A DNA stretch of 64,000 nt, taken from the NCBI RefSeq assembly GCF_029223585.1, contig NZ_CP119424.1, forward strand, positions 372,001 to 436,000, written 5' to 3'. The stretch comes from Photobacterium sp. DA100. GTDB lineage: Bacteria > Pseudomonadota > Gammaproteobacteria > Enterobacterales > Vibrionaceae. The notes under the pieces are model-generated. The model saw only the letters and a program-made list of their open reading frames with translations. It was not told where the DNA came from and ran no database searches. Of this stretch, positions 54,907-63,998 are shown one piece after another. A program made the translations under genes and the position numbers. Numbering within the stretch: the first letter of the stretch is position 1; the number at the start of each line of letters is the position of its first letter.

Positions 54907-54998
54907 AAGACAAGAAGTTGGTTCGACAAATCGTAAAGTCTAAATCTATGAGTTTACTTGAAAAAACCAGAAGCAAGCATATGGCAAAAAGCCAATAA
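54903..54998 (+). CDS. 31-residue basic miniprotein, coupled
   Basis: The ATG at 54903 overlaps the stop of the zinc-ribbon gene (ATGA) and has GGAGAAAAGG just upstream. The product MKDKKLVRQIVKSKSMSLLE plus eleven more residues is short, basic and without a recognisable family. Coupling and a good ribosome site support translation, but there is no homologue in the window to confirm it. Confidence 0.4.
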   Translation: MKDKKLVRQIVKSKSMSLLEKTRSKHMAKSQ

Positions 54999-55238
54999 AG
55001 TGATTAAAACCCACGTTATTGTGTTTTTTAGGCAGAAATAGTCAACGACAGGACGGTTCTATAGTTTGTATCTTTAACATTATTTCTGTGCTTTAAAAGC
55101 AACTTGTCGGTATTTTTCATTTTTGACAAACCTTCAACTGTCACATTTTTAATTGTTTATAAGTATTACAATTTATTGGCTTTCTCTTCAGCAGAAAGCC
55201 TATGAATAACAATGATAATAATGTGAACGGAGGAATAT

Positions 55239-56954
55239 ATGACGATAGGGAGATACCTACGTTGGAAGGATGAAAATGGCGATGACTTCAGGCCTGTCTC
55301 ATTGACAGGTACTGAATTGCTCAATGACCGGACTTTGAATAAAAGTACCGCTTTTTCTTACGAAGAAAGGGAAGCTTTTCAGTTGGAAGGCTTGTTGCCA
55401 CCGCGTGTTCAGACTTTCGAAGACCAATTAAATCGGGTCTATGATGGCTTTCGCAATGCCTCTACCGATATTGAAAAATACCTGTTCTTGCGTGCTCTGC
55501 AAGATAGGAACGAAACATTGTTCTATGCGCTGCTCTCCAGGCATATAGAAGAAATGACTCCGATTATCTATACCCCAACTGTTGGTAAGGCCTGCCAAGA
55601 ATTCAGTCATCGTTACCAAAAAGCCCGCGGCCTTTATATCACCGAAGACAATGTCGAGAACATGGACGAGTTGGCTCGCCACTTTACCGGCAAAGATATA
55701 AAAATTATCGTGGTGACAGACAGCCAAGGTATTTTGGGGCTCGGGGACCAAGGGGTTGGAGGTATGGGTATTCCCATTGGGAAGCTGTCTTTATATACCT
55801 TGGGTGCCGGTATTCATCCTGCCCACTGCTTGCCGATTGCACTTGATATTGGCACAGACAATCAGGATTTATTGGATGACCCTATGTATCTAGGGGTGCC
55901 ACGCCGACGCTTGAGAGGCGAAGCCTATAAAGCGTTTATTGAAAAGTTTGTGCATCAGGTAAAGCGCAATTTCCCCAAGGCAGTTCTTCAATGGGAAGAC
56001 TTCAGCAAATCTAACGCCTTCGATAATCTCTCTGATTATGAAGAGTTCCTGCCATCTTTCAATGATGATATTCAGGGCACAGGTTCCGTGGTGCTCGCCG
56101 GTATTCTCGGTGCGGTAAAGATCAAAGGCGAATCACTGGCGGATCAAAGCTATGTCGTTTACGGAGCCGGGGCTGGTGGCGTAGGCGTTGCCGATCAGAT
56201 CTTTGCAGGTCTGCTTAAAGAAGGCTGCTCTCATGCTGTTGCTCGAGACAAGATCTTTATTTTGGACTCTCAAGGTTTAGTGTTTGATGACCGTGAGGGG
56301 TTGGATGAGTACAAGAAACGCTATGCTAAACCGAAAACCCTCGCAGAAGGTTGGCGTGTTGCTGAGGCAGGTAAGGTTTCGCTGACGGAGTTAATCAATA
56401 ACTATCCTGTTACGGTACTGCTGGGGACAAGTGGGATTGGTGGCGCATTTAAAGAAGAGCATATTCAGAAAATGATGGAATATAGCCAGCGCCCGATGAT
56501 CTTCCCTCTGTCGAATCCTACAGCGAATTGCGAAGCGCTTCCGGAAGATATCTATCGCTGGAGTGACGGACAGGCGATTGTTGCAACAGGCAGCCCTTTT
56601 GGTGACGTTAACTACAACGGCGAGGACTACCGCATAGGGCAGGGTAACAACGTCTTTATTTTCCCTGGCGTCGGCTTGGCAGCGATTGTGTCCCACACGC
56701 AAAAGGTGACTCTGGATATGTTTACCACCGCATCCTATGCACTGGCGGAAATGGTCGAGGATGACGACTTGGAGTCTGGCTGTGTTTACCCTCGTATCAG
56801 TAACCTGAAAAAGGTATCGCTGCACGTAGCTACCCGGATTCTCAAGGACATGCAGGCCAAAGATCCTAACTGTGATTTAGCGGGTAAAGATATCGCTCAC
56901 GAGTTGGCTGAACATATTTGGGAGCCGATTTACTTGCCTTACCGGCGGGTGTAG
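55239..56954 (+). CDS. maeA: NAD-dependent malic enzyme
   Basis: Oxidative decarboxylation of malate to pyruvate in the cytoplasm. The 571-residue product has the malic enzyme signatures YTPTVGKACQEFSHRY near 105, VVTDSQGILGLGDQG near 157 and FNDDIQGTGSVVLAGILGAVK near 268 (metal Asp), then the NAD motif VVYGAGAGGVGVADQIF near 307. E. coli MaeA has 565 residues. ACGGAGGAATAT before the ATG is a strong ribosome site. Flanked by a terminator, it is a single-gene unit. Confidence 0.95.
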   Translation: MTIGRYLRWKDENGDDFRPVSLTGTELLNDRTLNKSTAFSYEEREAFQLEGLLPPRVQTFEDQLNRVYDGFRNASTDIEKYLFLRALQDRNETLFYALLSRHIEEMTPIIYTPTVGKACQEFSHRYQKARGLYITEDNVENMDELARHFTGKDIKIIVVTDSQGILGLGDQGVGGMGIPIGKLSLYTLGAGIHPAHCLPIALDIGTDNQDLLDDPMYLGVPRRRLRGEAYKAFIEKFVHQVKRNFPKAVLQWEDFSKSNAFDNLSDYEEFLPSFNDDIQGTGSVVLAGILGAVKIKGESLADQSYVVYGAGAGGVGVADQIFAGLLKEGCSHAVARDKIFILDSQGLVFDDREGLDEYKKRYAKPKTLAEGWRVAEAGKVSLTELINNYPVTVLLGTSGIGGAFKEEHIQKMMEYSQRPMIFPLSNPTANCEALPEDIYRWSDGQAIVATGSPFGDVNYNGEDYRIGQGNNVFIFPGVGLAAIVSHTQKVTLDMFTTASYALAEMVEDDDLESGCVYPRISNLKKVSLHVATRILKDMQAKDPNCDLAGKDIAHELAEHIWEPIYLPYRRV

Positions 56955-56971
56955 GTATCGGCAAAGATGAT

Positions 56972-56997
56972 AACCCGGCATAAAGCCGGGTTTTTTT
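56972..56997 (+). terminator. Terminator after maeA
   Basis: AACCCGGC and GCCGGGTT pair around ATAAA, followed by TTTTTTT. Confidence 0.9.
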
Positions 56998-57145
56998 ACA
57001 TTTCATGCCAATGATTTAGCATTTCGGGCCACTTTTCTAGAAGCTGATCTGGGTCTTAACGGCTGGTGAATTATCAGGGTTAAAATGTTGTTAAAGCTTA
57101 ATTTTCCTTTCTATATCAAGCCAGTGTAAGTTCGGGAGGTTCGTT

Positions 57146-57265
57146 ATGCATATGTCGTGCTTTCTTGCAAAATTAAAACAGCTTGCCGTTATCTCTTTGA
57201 TGGCAGTGTCTGGCGTTGGTCTGTGGTTGTTGATGATGTACCACATTTTCAGAATGGCAGCGTAA
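57146..57265 (+). CDS. 39-residue single-helix membrane protein
   Basis: The frame MHMSCFLAKLKQLAVISLMA plus nineteen more residues has one clear hydrophobic helix (about 13-33). A strong ribosome site, TTCGGGAGGTTCGTT, precedes the ATG at 57146. Short proteins of this kind are common in Vibrionaceae. Function unknown. Confidence 0.55.
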   Translation: MHMSCFLAKLKQLAVISLMAVSGVGLWLLMMYHIFRMAA

Positions 57266-57281
57266 CGCTAGGACGACGATG

Positions 57282-57617
57282 TTAAACCTGTTGGCGGTGG
57301 CGTTGGGCCCAGATGCCAATAACAACGAATAGCGTTGTGACAACGATAATGAGCCAGTGGTTAGCCAACTGGCTTAACTGCGTTGCCAAGATCGGGGCCG
57401 TCGTGACGATAAACAAACCGTAACCAAAGGCATTGATCAAAATAAAAATCATTGTTCTGACAATAAAGTTGGTGCCAATAAGTTGCTTTCGCATAAATCG
57501 GTTGATGTCAGCGGCGAACATGACAAGCAGGCAGGTAATGGCTGCCGTTGATATATCATCGGTCCAAGGTCTAATCCAATTACCGATATCAGTAATCAAT
57601 GAAGTAATAAATTCCAT
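57282..57617 (-). CDS. DUF3392-like small membrane protein
   Basis: A 111-residue protein with three or four hydrophobic helices: DISTAAITCLLVMFAADINRFM near 18-39, then IVRTMIFILINAFGYGLFIV near 52 and WLIIVVTTLFVVIGIW near 87. It resembles the DUF3392 family of Vibrionaceae and Shewanella, as far as I can recall. The start MEFITSLI at 57617 is preferred over 57644. It is divergent from the DUF2256 gene. Function unknown. Confidence 0.7.
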   Translation of the reverse strand: MEFITSLITDIGNWIRPWTDDISTAAITCLLVMFAADINRFMRKQLIGTNFIVRTMIFILINAFGYGLFIVTTAPILATQLSQLANHWLIIVVTTLFVVIGIWAQRHRQQV

Positions 57618-57718
57618 AGGGTAATCCCACAATCCGCACGACATGTTTCTATCGTTGAGCGGTTATCGCTAGTTGAACGTATATAGGCTAAAGACGACCG
57701 TATTTCGGTGAGGATTAA

Positions 57719-57856
57719 ATGAAAAAAAGCCATCTGCCACAGAAAAAGTGCTCGGCATGTGGACGCCCGTTCACATGGCGAAAAAAATGGCGCTTATGCT
57801 GGGAGCAGGTCCGTTATTGCTCTGAACGTTGCCGTCGACACAAAGCCATCAACTAA
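57719..57856 (+). CDS. DUF2256 zinc-finger protein
   Basis: A 45-residue protein, [20 protein letters not shown] and then [20 protein letters not shown]. Four cysteines (11, 14, 34, 38) and the [17 protein letters not shown] pattern are the DUF2256 hallmark; one zinc is expected. GAGGATTAA lies before the ATG. It is 39 bp upstream of arfB and may be cotranscribed with it. The family has no known function; a nucleic-acid role is plausible. Confidence 0.85.
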   Translation: MKKSHLPQKKCSACGRPFTWRKKWRLCWEQVRYCSERCRRHKAIN

Positions 57857-57895
57857 AGGTATACTGTTCACTGAATCCTTTTATGTATTACCGTT

Positions 57896-58309
57896 ATGAT
57901 AGAGATTTCCAATTCAGTTCAATTGGGTGACTGGGAAGTTGAGCTGACAGCGATTCGCGCCCAGGGAGCCGGAGGGCAAAACGTCAATAAAGTCTCGTCG
58001 GCTATTCATCTCCGCTTTGATATTTCACGTTCGTCTTTACCGCCTTTTTACAAAGAAAGGCTGCTGGCTTTATCTGATAGTCGGATATCGAAGGAGGGCA
58101 TTATTATTATCAAGGCTCAGCAATACCGCACCCAGGAGCAAAACCGTGAGGATGCACTGGCAAGGTTGGTGGCTTTGATCAAGTCGGCGGTGGTACAGCA
58201 AAAGAAGCGTCGGGAGACCAAGCCGACGCGTTCCTCGCAGAAAAAGCGAATGGATAAGAAAACGCAGCGAGGCCAGACGAAAGTATTGCGCGGCAAGGTG
58301 AAGTTTTGA
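57896..58309 (+). CDS. arfB: Alternative ribosome-rescue factor B (peptidyl-tRNA hydrolase)
   Basis: ArfB enters stalled ribosomes without an A-site codon and releases the peptide. The 137-residue protein has the catalytic GGQ loop at 26-28 ([16 protein letters not shown]), followed by a class-I release-factor-like core, and a C-terminal tail from about 98 that is extremely rich in Lys and Arg, which threads into the mRNA channel. Length is close to E. coli YaeJ (140). Confidence 0.94.
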   Translation: MIEISNSVQLGDWEVELTAIRAQGAGGQNVNKVSSAIHLRFDISRSSLPPFYKERLLALSDSRISKEGIIIIKAQQYRTQEQNREDALARLVALIKSAVVQQKKRRETKPTRSSQKKRMDKKTQRGQTKVLRGKVKF

Positions 58310-58395
58310 CTTGTATTGCAAAATCAATGTCTAACACTAATGTTGTACTTTAATTAGCGTTACATTTAAAGCCTCATTGTTCTATGGAGATAGGG

Positions 58396-58845
58396 ATGTC
58401 TGATCAGAAGACCCAAAAATTGTTGCAGCTTTTTTACCGCGAAACGGAGCGGGTAAGGTTATTGGACTTGGATAAATTACCGACTCCGGATAGCAAGGAG
58501 CAAGATGCGCTTCAGGTATGGCTGGCAGGCAAGCGGGATTTTTCTCTTGAGGAGCTCACCCAGCAGCACTGGGTCAAAACGTGTTCGGCGGGTTATATCA
58601 CCGAGCTGGTGCTTTATCCAAATGGTAGCTTGGAAGAATTTACTTTGTTTCGAAGGCAGAAAACGGCAGGGGAGTGGCAGCTCATCAATGGCATGCTAGT
58701 GTTGACCATCTATAAGGATGATAATCGCTATACCAGTACCGTTATTGCCAACCAAGGCAGCAGTATCCATTCGGCCATCGAGTATAAAAATGATCAATTA
58801 CATGCCTATTTGAAGCTGGTACAAACCCGACCTCAAGTTGGGTAG
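58396..58845 (+). CDS. Conserved hypothetical protein
   Basis: A 149-residue soluble protein that I do not recognise. It begins MSDQKTQKLLQLFYRETER; the middle has LYPNGSLEEFTLFRRQKTAGEW, LTIYKDDNRYTSTVIANQ, a mixed beta pattern resembling lipocalin-like strands. No signal peptide, metal motif or membrane segment is visible. The ATG at 58396 follows GGAGATAGGG; 58384 is an alternative. It lies between arfB and the aspartoacylase gene in the same direction. Confidence 0.75.
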   Translation: MSDQKTQKLLQLFYRETERVRLLDLDKLPTPDSKEQDALQVWLAGKRDFSLEELTQQHWVKTCSAGYITELVLYPNGSLEEFTLFRRQKTAGEWQLINGMLVLTIYKDDNRYTSTVIANQGSSIHSAIEYKNDQLHAYLKLVQTRPQVG

Positions 58846-58973
58846 GGGCGTCAATAGCTGGCTCGACCAGCAATCTTAAGGCAAATAAATATGCAATTGT
58901 TCTGGAAAAGTATTGGTTAAGCTGGTATCTGTGAATGAGATGTTTTTACTGATTAAGGCGAGTTGAAGCTGAA

Positions 58974-59867
58974 ATGACAGGGACGAATAGATTGAACAAA
59001 GTCGCGATTGTTGGTGGCACCCACGGTAATGAATTTAGCGGCATTTATTTGCTACGAAAGTGGCGTGAAACGCCGCAGCTCATTGAGCGTAGTAGTTTCA
59101 CGGTCGAAACTGTTTTTGCTAACCCTAAGGCGTTCGAGGAAAACAAACGTTACCTTGACTGTGACATGAATCGCCAGTTTGGTGCTGATGATCTCAATAA
59201 CCCCGATTTGGCTAATTATGAACAAAGCCGAGCAAAAGCGATTAACGCCCAGCTAGGGCCGAAAGGGGATGCAACAACGGATTTTATTATCGATTTGCAT
59301 AACACGACCAGCAATATGGGCCCTTCGCTGATCTTGCTCCAGAGTGATGCGTTTAACCGACAGCTCGGGGCTTATGTGAAGGCGAAAATGCCGAATGCGG
59401 TTGTGGTGCTTGAAGATCATGTTGCGGTTCATGAACACTGCTTCTTGAGTTCCATTTCGCAGCAGGGAGTGATCGTTGAAATAGGCCCTCAGCCGCAGTC
59501 TGTGATCCGCCAGGATGTGCTGGATTGGATGGAAGAGATGACCGGCCATATTCTGGACTTTGTTGATCTTCACAACCGTAACGCGGTCCCTGAGCTGCCT
59601 GCTAGCTATGAGGCCTATAAATACCATGAAACGTTGAAGCTGCCTGAAAATGAACAGGGTGAGCGTATTGGTATGGTTCATCGAAATGTTCAAGATGCCG
59701 ATTTCAAAGTGCTTCGTCATGGCGATCCGATCTTTACCCTGTTTGACGGCCAGGAGGTATGCTGGGAGGGGGATTACGAGGCGTATCCGCACTTTATCAA
59801 CGAAGCGGCCTACTATGATAATAATTTGGCGATGTCGTTAGCCAAGAAAGTGACGGTTGACGTATAA
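58974..59867 (+). CDS. Aspartoacylase
   Basis: A zinc carboxypeptidase-like enzyme of 297 residues that removes the acyl group from N-acylaspartate. Zinc and catalytic motifs are visible: GGTHGNEFSG near 15 (His18 and Glu21), DCDMNRQF near 62 (substrate Arg), DLHNTTSNMGPS near 106 (zinc His) and GVIVEIGPQPQ near 165 (catalytic Glu). That pattern and length are those of AspA/AstE aspartoacylases rather than succinylglutamate desuccinylase. A terminator follows. Confidence 0.88.
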   Translation: MTGTNRLNKVAIVGGTHGNEFSGIYLLRKWRETPQLIERSSFTVETVFANPKAFEENKRYLDCDMNRQFGADDLNNPDLANYEQSRAKAINAQLGPKGDATTDFIIDLHNTTSNMGPSLILLQSDAFNRQLGAYVKAKMPNAVVVLEDHVAVHEHCFLSSISQQGVIVEIGPQPQSVIRQDVLDWMEEMTGHILDFVDLHNRNAVPELPASYEAYKYHETLKLPENEQGERIGMVHRNVQDADFKVLRHGDPIFTLFDGQEVCWEGDYEAYPHFINEAAYYDNNLAMSLAKKVTVDV

Positions 59868-59887
59868 ATGACTTGATTTGCTGAATG

Positions 59888-59914
59888 AAAAACCGCCATT
59901 GGCGGTTTTTTTTT
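59888..59914 (+). terminator. Terminator after aspartoacylase
   Basis: AAAACCGCC and GGCGGTTTT with loop ATT and a run of nine T. Confidence 0.93.
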
Positions 59915-60074
59915 ACCTAAAACACAATGTTGAAACTTGCATTTCAAATTTTTGTCGCGATAGTCAAAAAAATGACTTGATGAATGGAATTGGTATGGCG
60001 TACTATTTGTGCGTCCAAGGAAGGCTCAAGACTTAGAATGTAGCTTTTAAAATCACAGATAGTTAGGTGTTAAA

Positions 60075-60191
60075 GTGTGTCAGCACTGTAATGTTCAAAT
60101 GGTCAAAATGCGCCGTAACTGGTGGCAAAAAATCAAATACAAGTCATTATGGAAATGCCCGCAATGTGGCTGCTCTATGTCAATATCTTAA
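60075..60191 (+). CDS. 38-residue zinc-ribbon miniprotein, second copy
   Basis: A GTG-started frame reads MCQHCNVQMVKMRRNWWQK and then KSLWKCPQCGCSMSIS. It shares the plan MCxxC, RRNWxQ, K-x-KS-x-WKC-xx-CG with the frame at 54793, at the same spacing. TTAGGTGTTAAA precedes the GTG. It ends just before a strong terminator, which supports it as a real transcript. Two CxxC pairs should bind one zinc. Function unknown. Confidence 0.75.
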   Translation: MCQHCNVQMVKMRRNWWQKIKYKSLWKCPQCGCSMSIS

Positions 60192-60212
60192 GGTTTGATC
60201 ATTTGCTTATAT

Positions 60213-60243
60213 AAAAGCCGTAGCTGAAAAGCTACGGCTTTGT
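60213..60243. terminator. Terminator between miniprotein and transporter gene
   Basis: AAAGCCGTAGC and GCTACGGCTTT form an 11-bp stem around TGAAAA; both strands have T or A runs, so it can serve the converging transporter gene too. Confidence 0.88.
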
Positions 60244-60281
60244 CGTTGTATTATGTTGATTTTGAATTGCTTACTGACGGC

Positions 60282-61745
60282 TTAGGCTTGAGCTTTTACT
60301 TTCTTGCCAGCACGTGTTTTGGTAATCATCATCCCTACACCAGCTAGCACAATGGCGCCAGCTAGGAACGGTAAGAGCTCCATAATTTGGCCACTGCGGG
60401 TAAAGGTGATCACCAGCATGATCAGCCATCCGCTAAGCATAGGGATCAGGGTACGGCGAACGATATCAAATGGTGACAGCCCAGAGATACCGGCAACGGC
60501 AATGATCACACCTGCGATAGGGGAAATCGTGCGGCCAAAGCCTGCTGACAACTGGATTGGCAGGATCATATCCGCGACATTGGTACCGATCTTCTCCGCA
60601 ATTTGCGGCACCATAGGGGCGAAGGAGAAGAAGGCGGCGTTACCCGAGCCCATCAGTGCTGAAATGGTGAAGGTAAGAATTGCCATGAACAGTACAATCA
60701 CACTGGCGGCAAACCCCGCACCGCTCGCCAGGTTGAGCAGGGCATCGACGGCGCCGATAGATTTGAGGCCCATGGCAAAGGTTTGGCCGGCAATGATCAG
60801 TGTAACGACAGTGGCAAATACTTTCCCCATGTCATTGAAAACCCCCTGTAGCTTCTCGAAGACAGCACGAGCTTGGCGATGGCGGAGGTATTCGCAGCTC
60901 AAGCTGATGAAGATACTCAGCATGATAGCAGTGGCCATGCCGACGTTAATTGTGCCAACGCCCATTTTACTGAAGGTCAGCATGAAGAACAGCGGAAGCA
61001 TCGGCAGCAAGATGTAAAAAATAGGCGCACTGGAGTTTTCATCCGTCGTCTGTGCGTCGATTGGCGAGTTGTTCGCTTCGGCGCCCAGTTTGTGATCAAA
61101 GTAGCGCTGGGTGAGGGCATGGATAGCGGCGACAACAATAATCAGGATACTGATCACCGGCAATTGGTCGTTGATGAAGTATTCGGTGATATCTAAACCG
61201 GCAGTTTGTGCCGCCATGATCGAGTTGCCGGAACCTGGCCCGAATTCAATGGCACAGGTACTGGCCAGGACTGCGGCAACGGCCGCTTTACTGCAACCTA
61301 GCCGTATCAGTACAGGGTAGAGGGTTGCCATGAGCAGTAGGCCAAGACCCGTTGCACTGGAAATGAATAGCGCGAGGCACTGGCCGAGAATAAACGCCAT
61401 CGCAAGCATCAGATAAGGTGAATTCAGTTTCATCAACGGCTTGGATGTTACCCGAACCATCACCTGGCTGGCCCCAATGGCTGACATCAGCATGGCAAAA
61501 CCGCCAATTAGCATGATCTTCAGCCCCAGGCCCCCGGCACGGTTGCTGAAGGTGTTGCTGATGTATTCGAAAATATCAAACCCTATCCAGCCGGTGGACT
61601 TATCGACAAAACTGGCGTTGTTGGTAAATATCGCCACGATCATCATGGCGATACCTGTGGTAAACAGCACCCCTTGTGGGTTGTAGTTCTTTAGGATAAA
61701 CCGGCCGGCAATCACGAGCCCTATCAGGGCAATTAACAAACTCAT
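60282..61745 (-). CDS. DcuC-family C4-dicarboxylate/amino-acid transporter
   Basis: A 487-residue membrane protein with about 12 hydrophobic segments in the DcuC (anaerobic C4-dicarboxylate) family: GGFAMLMSAIGASQVMVRVTSKPL near 81, STCAIEFGPGSGNSIMAAQTAG near 161, and MGSGNAAFFSFAPMVPQIAEKIG near 367. It lies 11 bp downstream of iadA, so it may carry aspartate, isoaspartyl peptides or the fumarate derived from them. E. coli pairs iadA with the unrelated YjiG/YjiH instead. The stop is close to a bidirectional terminator. Confidence 0.82.
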   Translation of the reverse strand: MSLLIALIGLVIAGRFILKNYNPQGVLFTTGIAMMIVAIFTNNASFVDKSTGWIGFDIFEYISNTFSNRAGGLGLKIMLIGGFAMLMSAIGASQVMVRVTSKPLMKLNSPYLMLAMAFILGQCLALFISSATGLGLLLMATLYPVLIRLGCSKAAVAAVLASTCAIEFGPGSGNSIMAAQTAGLDITEYFINDQLPVISILIIVVAAIHALTQRYFDHKLGAEANNSPIDAQTTDENSSAPIFYILLPMLPLFFMLTFSKMGVGTINVGMATAIMLSIFISLSCEYLRHRQARAVFEKLQGVFNDMGKVFATVVTLIIAGQTFAMGLKSIGAVDALLNLASGAGFAASVIVLFMAILTFTISALMGSGNAAFFSFAPMVPQIAEKIGTNVADMILPIQLSAGFGRTISPIAGVIIAVAGISGLSPFDIVRRTLIPMLSGWLIMLVITFTRSGQIMELLPFLAGAIVLAGVGMMITKTRAGKKVKAQA

Positions 61746-61756
61746 TTTCGTATTCC

Positions 61757-62893
61757 TTACTCAAAGTTTCCTGTTACCTGCATCTCGCCGTTGAGCATCA
61801 TCGTTTTGCCATGAGCAATTACGCTATTTAGGCTGAAGTCATCATTGAAGATACACAGATCAGCATCAAAGCCGGCTTCAACCCGGCCTTTTTTAATACC
61901 CAGTGAGTCAGCAACATTGGCCGTTACCATGGCAATAGCAAGCTCTGGTGCTATCCCTGCATCAATTAACTTCGGCAATATCAGTAAGTTGCTATTGACA
62001 TCGGCAGCAGCCATGCCGACGAGGGCTCCAGTTTCATCGAATTTAGGCAAGCTTCCGTTACCGTCAGAGCTGATGGTGATGTGATGGGCCTCTACACCTG
62101 AGGCCATCGCGTATTTGACGGCTTGTTCAGGCGGAGTGAAACGGCTACCACCGGAAGTAATATCGATAAATCCGCCTTTGCGGGCAAATTCGATGGCCTG
62201 GTTAAATAGCTGCTCGGTACGGGCGACATGGGTTGGCGAGAAATGGTGAATGGGCAGGCCCATCGCTAGAAGCTCATTGACTTGGGCGAATGGGTTATCG
62301 AGGCCGCCCATATGGATATGTAGCAGTCCTCGCTTGCCAGAAAGCATGCCTGCAATACGGATATCCGAGACGATACGGGCAAGTTCTTCGGTCGTGGGGA
62401 AGGAGCACCGATGGTCGGCAAGTGCAATTTTGACACCGAGGATAGCAGGGATGAAAGTGATATCATCGCGGATCGACCCGGTAATGGTTTTGGTCGGTAC
62501 TTCGTAAGATCCGGTGTGCATGTAGGCGCTGATACCTTCTTCGCGCAGTGCCGCTGCCTTGGCATACAAGTCCCGTGGAGAACGGGAGATACCGTCGGTA
62601 CCCAGTACACCAACGGCTGTAGTGGTACCTGCCTGAATCAGTTTATTTAGGGTGACTTGCGGGGTACGGCTGGCAAAGCCCGCTTCGCCACCACCGCCTG
62701 TGAGGTGGAGGTGTTGGTCTATCAGGCCGGGAGTAACAATTTTGCCCTGACAGTCGATGGTACTCACATCTTTAAGCGCATTAACTTGCATTGAGGGGCT
62801 GATTGCCAGTACCTTGCCGTGAGAAATTAGAATATCCGTCCTGCCAATAGGTAACGGGGAATAAAGCTCAGCGTTTTTAAGTAGGGTAAACAT
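61757..62893 (-). CDS. iadA: Isoaspartyl dipeptidase
   Basis: An amidohydrolase of 378 residues that cleaves isoaspartyl dipeptides, removing damaged peptide products. The binuclear metal motif GLIDQHLHLTGGGGEAGF is near 58, followed by the substrate-site GVLGTDGISRSP, GLLHIHMGG near 190 and the catalytic DGNGSLPKFDE near 275. E. coli IadA has 390 residues. The ATG at 62893 is chosen because the family homology begins there; 62944 would add 17 unrelated residues. It is divergent from a LysR gene, an arrangement also seen in E. coli. Confidence 0.92.
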   Translation of the reverse strand: MFTLLKNAELYSPLPIGRTDILISHGKVLAISPSMQVNALKDVSTIDCQGKIVTPGLIDQHLHLTGGGGEAGFASRTPQVTLNKLIQAGTTTAVGVLGTDGISRSPRDLYAKAAALREEGISAYMHTGSYEVPTKTITGSIRDDITFIPAILGVKIALADHRCSFPTTEELARIVSDIRIAGMLSGKRGLLHIHMGGLDNPFAQVNELLAMGLPIHHFSPTHVARTEQLFNQAIEFARKGGFIDITSGGSRFTPPEQAVKYAMASGVEAHHITISSDGNGSLPKFDETGALVGMAAADVNSNLLILPKLIDAGIAPELAIAMVTANVADSLGIKKGRVEAGFDADLCIFNDDFSLNSVIAHGKTMMLNGEMQVTGNFE

Positions 62894-63098
62894 AGGGTGC
62901 TCTTTTGTTATTGATTGTAAGTACTGTGTTTGATGCTCAGTCAAACCAGCTGCTTTGGCAGAGGTTCTGTTGTCACCAGCCTGTCTGCTTCAAAAAGAGA
63001 GTAACCTTAATTTTTATAAGAGTATTTTTATTTCTATTGCTGTTTTCGAATGAAACTATTCATTCAGATCATAGCTTGACGTATGGCAGGAAGAGTTT

Positions 63099-63998
63099 AT
63101 GGATTTTAAATGGTTAGATGATTTTATGAGCCTGAGGGAGTTAGGAAACTTCGGCGCAGCCGCCAAGGCTCGGCATGTGACCCAGTCCGCTTTTAGTCGC
63201 AGGATACAGGCGTTGGAGTTGTGGGTCGGCACGCCTTTGTTTGATCGCACATCTTACCCAATCACCCTGACAGAGCATGGTGAGAAGTTTGTCCCTTATG
63301 TGGAAAATCTGCTTGAACAGATCAAGGTGACCAAAGAAGATTTTGCCCAGGTATCACTGAAAACTGATAATACTGTTCGTATTGTTAGTTTGCATTCGTT
63401 TGCCGTTAACCTGTTACCCAATTTATTTCGGCAGGGAAGTGGGCAGTTCAAAACGCTTAACTTGGCCATCAACCCCTCCGTACAGGGAATAGACAATCAT
63501 TTCCAGGCTTTACTCGATGGCTCGAGCGATATTCTGTTTGCTTACAATACTCAGGGAATGCGCCCATCATTTTTGATTGAAGATAAGGTGGAAAAGTTGC
63601 TGGTGTCTCAGGAGGAGATCATTCCCGTCATTTCACCGAGGCTGCTGGAACAGCACGCTTCAGGAGAAGACTATCCGTATTTGGCATATTCAGAGCATAC
63701 TTTCCTGCACAATGTCGTTGCCCCTTTAGTTGATAAAAGCCGATGCCCCCTTAATCAGGTATTCGAGACGACATTGACCGAGTCTTTAATAAAGATGGCC
63801 GTCAATGGCTATGGGGTGGCCTGGGCTCCTCGCCATGCAATTGACGCCGAGTTGTCGGCTGGGCTTCTGGTCAGGGCATTTCCTGAAATGACAGAGTTGC
63901 TGATTACTTTGGATATCGTGTGTTATCGCGCAAAAGAAGCTAATCGTCAATCGGTTAGCCAGTTTTGGCGCGGACTGAGTCAGGTTGTTGATTTGTAG
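63099..63998 (+). CDS. LysR-family regulator, HypT/YjiE-like
   Basis: A 299-residue LysR protein that runs to 2 bp from the window end and appears complete. The helix-turn-helix is at about 15-45 (LGNFGAAAKARHVTQSAFSRRIQALE) and the periplasmic-binding-like effector domain spans about 90-295. In E. coli the LysR regulator HypT (YjiE) is next to iadA, and the arrangement here is the same, with divergent transcription across a 205-bp gap. It probably controls iadA and the transporter gene. Confidence 0.88.
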   Translation: MDFKWLDDFMSLRELGNFGAAAKARHVTQSAFSRRIQALELWVGTPLFDRTSYPITLTEHGEKFVPYVENLLEQIKVTKEDFAQVSLKTDNTVRIVSLHSFAVNLLPNLFRQGSGQFKTLNLAINPSVQGIDNHFQALLDGSSDILFAYNTQGMRPSFLIEDKVEKLLVSQEEIIPVISPRLLEQHASGEDYPYLAYSEHTFLHNVVAPLVDKSRCPLNQVFETTLTESLIKMAVNGYGVAWAPRHAIDAELSAGLLVRAFPEMTELLITLDIVCYRAKEANRQSVSQFWRGLSQVVDL

